From Streptosporangiaceae bacterium (GTDB lineage: Bacteria > Actinomycetota > Actinomycetes > Streptosporangiales > Streptosporangiaceae): a DNA stretch of 6,694 bases. The translations under genes and the position numbers were made by a program. The notes beneath the pieces were generated by a model. That model saw only the letters and a list, made by a program, of their open reading frames with translations. It had not been told where the DNA came from and did no database searches. The stretch spans positions 1 to 6,694 of the forward strand of contig JASIBJ010000799.1 in the NCBI GenBank assembly GCA_030045215.1, in the 5' to 3' direction. Shown piece by piece: positions 6,169 to 6,694 of this stretch (within the stretch, counting starts at the first letter, position 1; each line of letters starts with the position of its first letter).

Positions 6169-6694
6169 CGGCGCGTGGCGGAGGGCGGACGAAGACCGGC
6201 AAGCCACGGCCGGGCACCGGGGGCTACGGCAAGCACAAGCTTGAGGGCAAGGGACCGACGCCGCCGGCCGAGTTGCGGCCGGGCCACCCGGCCCAGCGCA
6301 AGGCGGCGGCCCAGGCGAAGAAGGCGGCCCAGGGCGGGGCCCCCCGGTCATCCGGAGGTAGGCAGCCCGGCAGCGGCGGAGGCAAGGCTGGCGGGCAGAG
6401 GTCGGCGACGGGGCGGGTCGGCACAAGTCGAGGCACGGGCCGCGCCGGCGAGGTGAGGACCAGGGGAACTGGCAGTGCCGCGGAGCTTGTCGCCGGGCGT
6501 AATCCGGTCCTCGAGGCGCTGCAGGCCGGAGTGCCGGCCACCGCGCTGCACGTCGGGCCGCGCCTGGATGACGACGAGCGCATTGGCCAGGCTGTGATGC
6601 TCGCCGCCGACCTGGGCATCCCGGTCGTGGAGGCGGGCCGGGCTGAGCTTGACCGGATCACCGGCGGCGCCATCCACCAGGGCATCGCGCTGCG
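6165..6694 (+). CDS. rlmB: 23S rRNA 2'-O-methyltransferase RlmB, N-terminal part
   Basis: Partial gene: 176 complete codons, continuing past the window. It starts at GTG 6165, overlapping the cysS stop in a GTGA junction. Residues 1 to about 105 are a basic, low-complexity extension rich in Gly, Lys, Arg and Ala, with many GG, RG and KAA groups, typical of actinobacterial members and likely to contact RNA. From residue 107 the SpoU substrate-binding domain is clear: [13 protein letters not shown], then [31 protein letters not shown] and [11 protein letters not shown]. The knotted SPOUT catalytic domain that binds S-adenosylmethionine should follow but is outside the window. The E. coli enzyme methylates G2251 of 23S rRNA in the peptidyl-transferase P-loop. 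The exact target here is inferred from the family, and a related TrmH/TsnR-type target cannot be excluded from this fragment. Confidence 0.9.
   Translation, partial: MTARGGGRTKTGKPRPGTGGYGKHKLEGKGPTPPAELRPGHPAQRKAAAQAKKAAQGGAPRSSGGRQPGSGGGKAGGQRSATGRVGTSRGTGRAGEVRTRGTGSAAELVAGRNPVLEALQAGVPATALHVGPRLDDDERIGQAVMLAADLGIPVVEAGRAELDRITGGAIHQGIAL

Noticed and set aside
5709..6426. Minus-strand open frames over the 3' end of cysS and the start of rlmB
   Set aside because: They are shadows of two confidently identified plus-strand genes, with low-complexity translations.
6165..6480. Possible frameshift or separate small gene in the low-complexity region after cysS
   Set aside because: The GTG frame at 6165 is open throughout and leads directly into the SpoU substrate-binding domain, so this is the basic extension of RlmB.
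1..6694. Mobile elements, CRISPR arrays, tRNA or rRNA genes, defence systems
   Set aside because: No transposase or integrase motifs, direct-repeat arrays, cloverleaf with CCA-type end or defence-family domains could be recognised on either strand.

Overview
This window looks like a high-G+C actinobacterial chromosome. G+C is roughly two thirds by eye, there are several GTG starts, third codon positions are G/C-rich, and the core gene order resembles the lpqE - carD - ispD - ispF - cysS - rlmB block known from Mycobacterium and relatives. The sequence alone does not settle the order or genus. Streptosporangiales-, Frankiales- or Catenulispora-like lineages are all possible.

Left part (1-1285): two minus-strand genes point away from carD. 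Nearest carD is a single-pass membrane protein (338-1033) whose outer domain looks like a degraded thioredoxin fold. After it comes the start of a lipoprotein gene (1-184, cut by the window edge) that sits where LpqE sits in mycobacteria. A divergent intergenic region of about 250 bp carries an extended -10 promoter for carD.

Middle (1286-2257): carD, the RNA polymerase-binding regulator with all its key residues intact, is followed after only 6 nt by ispF of the MEP isoprenoid pathway. ispD, which usually lies between them, is absent here.

Inserted block (2258-4767): a minus-strand DUF2637 four-helix membrane protein with a long Pro/Ala/acidic tail converges on ispF. A divergently transcribed homogentisate-1,2-dioxygenase-family gene follows, with its own promoter-like -10 and a structured GC-rich leader. 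These two genes separate ispF from cysS.

Right part (4768-6694): cysS, complete and probably translated from a leaderless mRNA, overlaps by 4 nt the start of rlmB (23S rRNA 2'-O-methyltransferase). rlmB has a long basic N-terminal extension and runs off the window.

Functionally this is a housekeeping block (transcription initiation, isoprenoid precursors, tRNA charging, rRNA modification) interrupted by an aromatic-ring dioxygenase and a membrane protein of unknown role. I see no tRNA or rRNA gene, CRISPR array, transposase, integrase or recognisable defence system. The most unusual points are the missing ispD, the insertion between ispF and cysS, the self-complementary leader of the dioxygenase gene, and the uncharacterised membrane thioredoxin-like protein.
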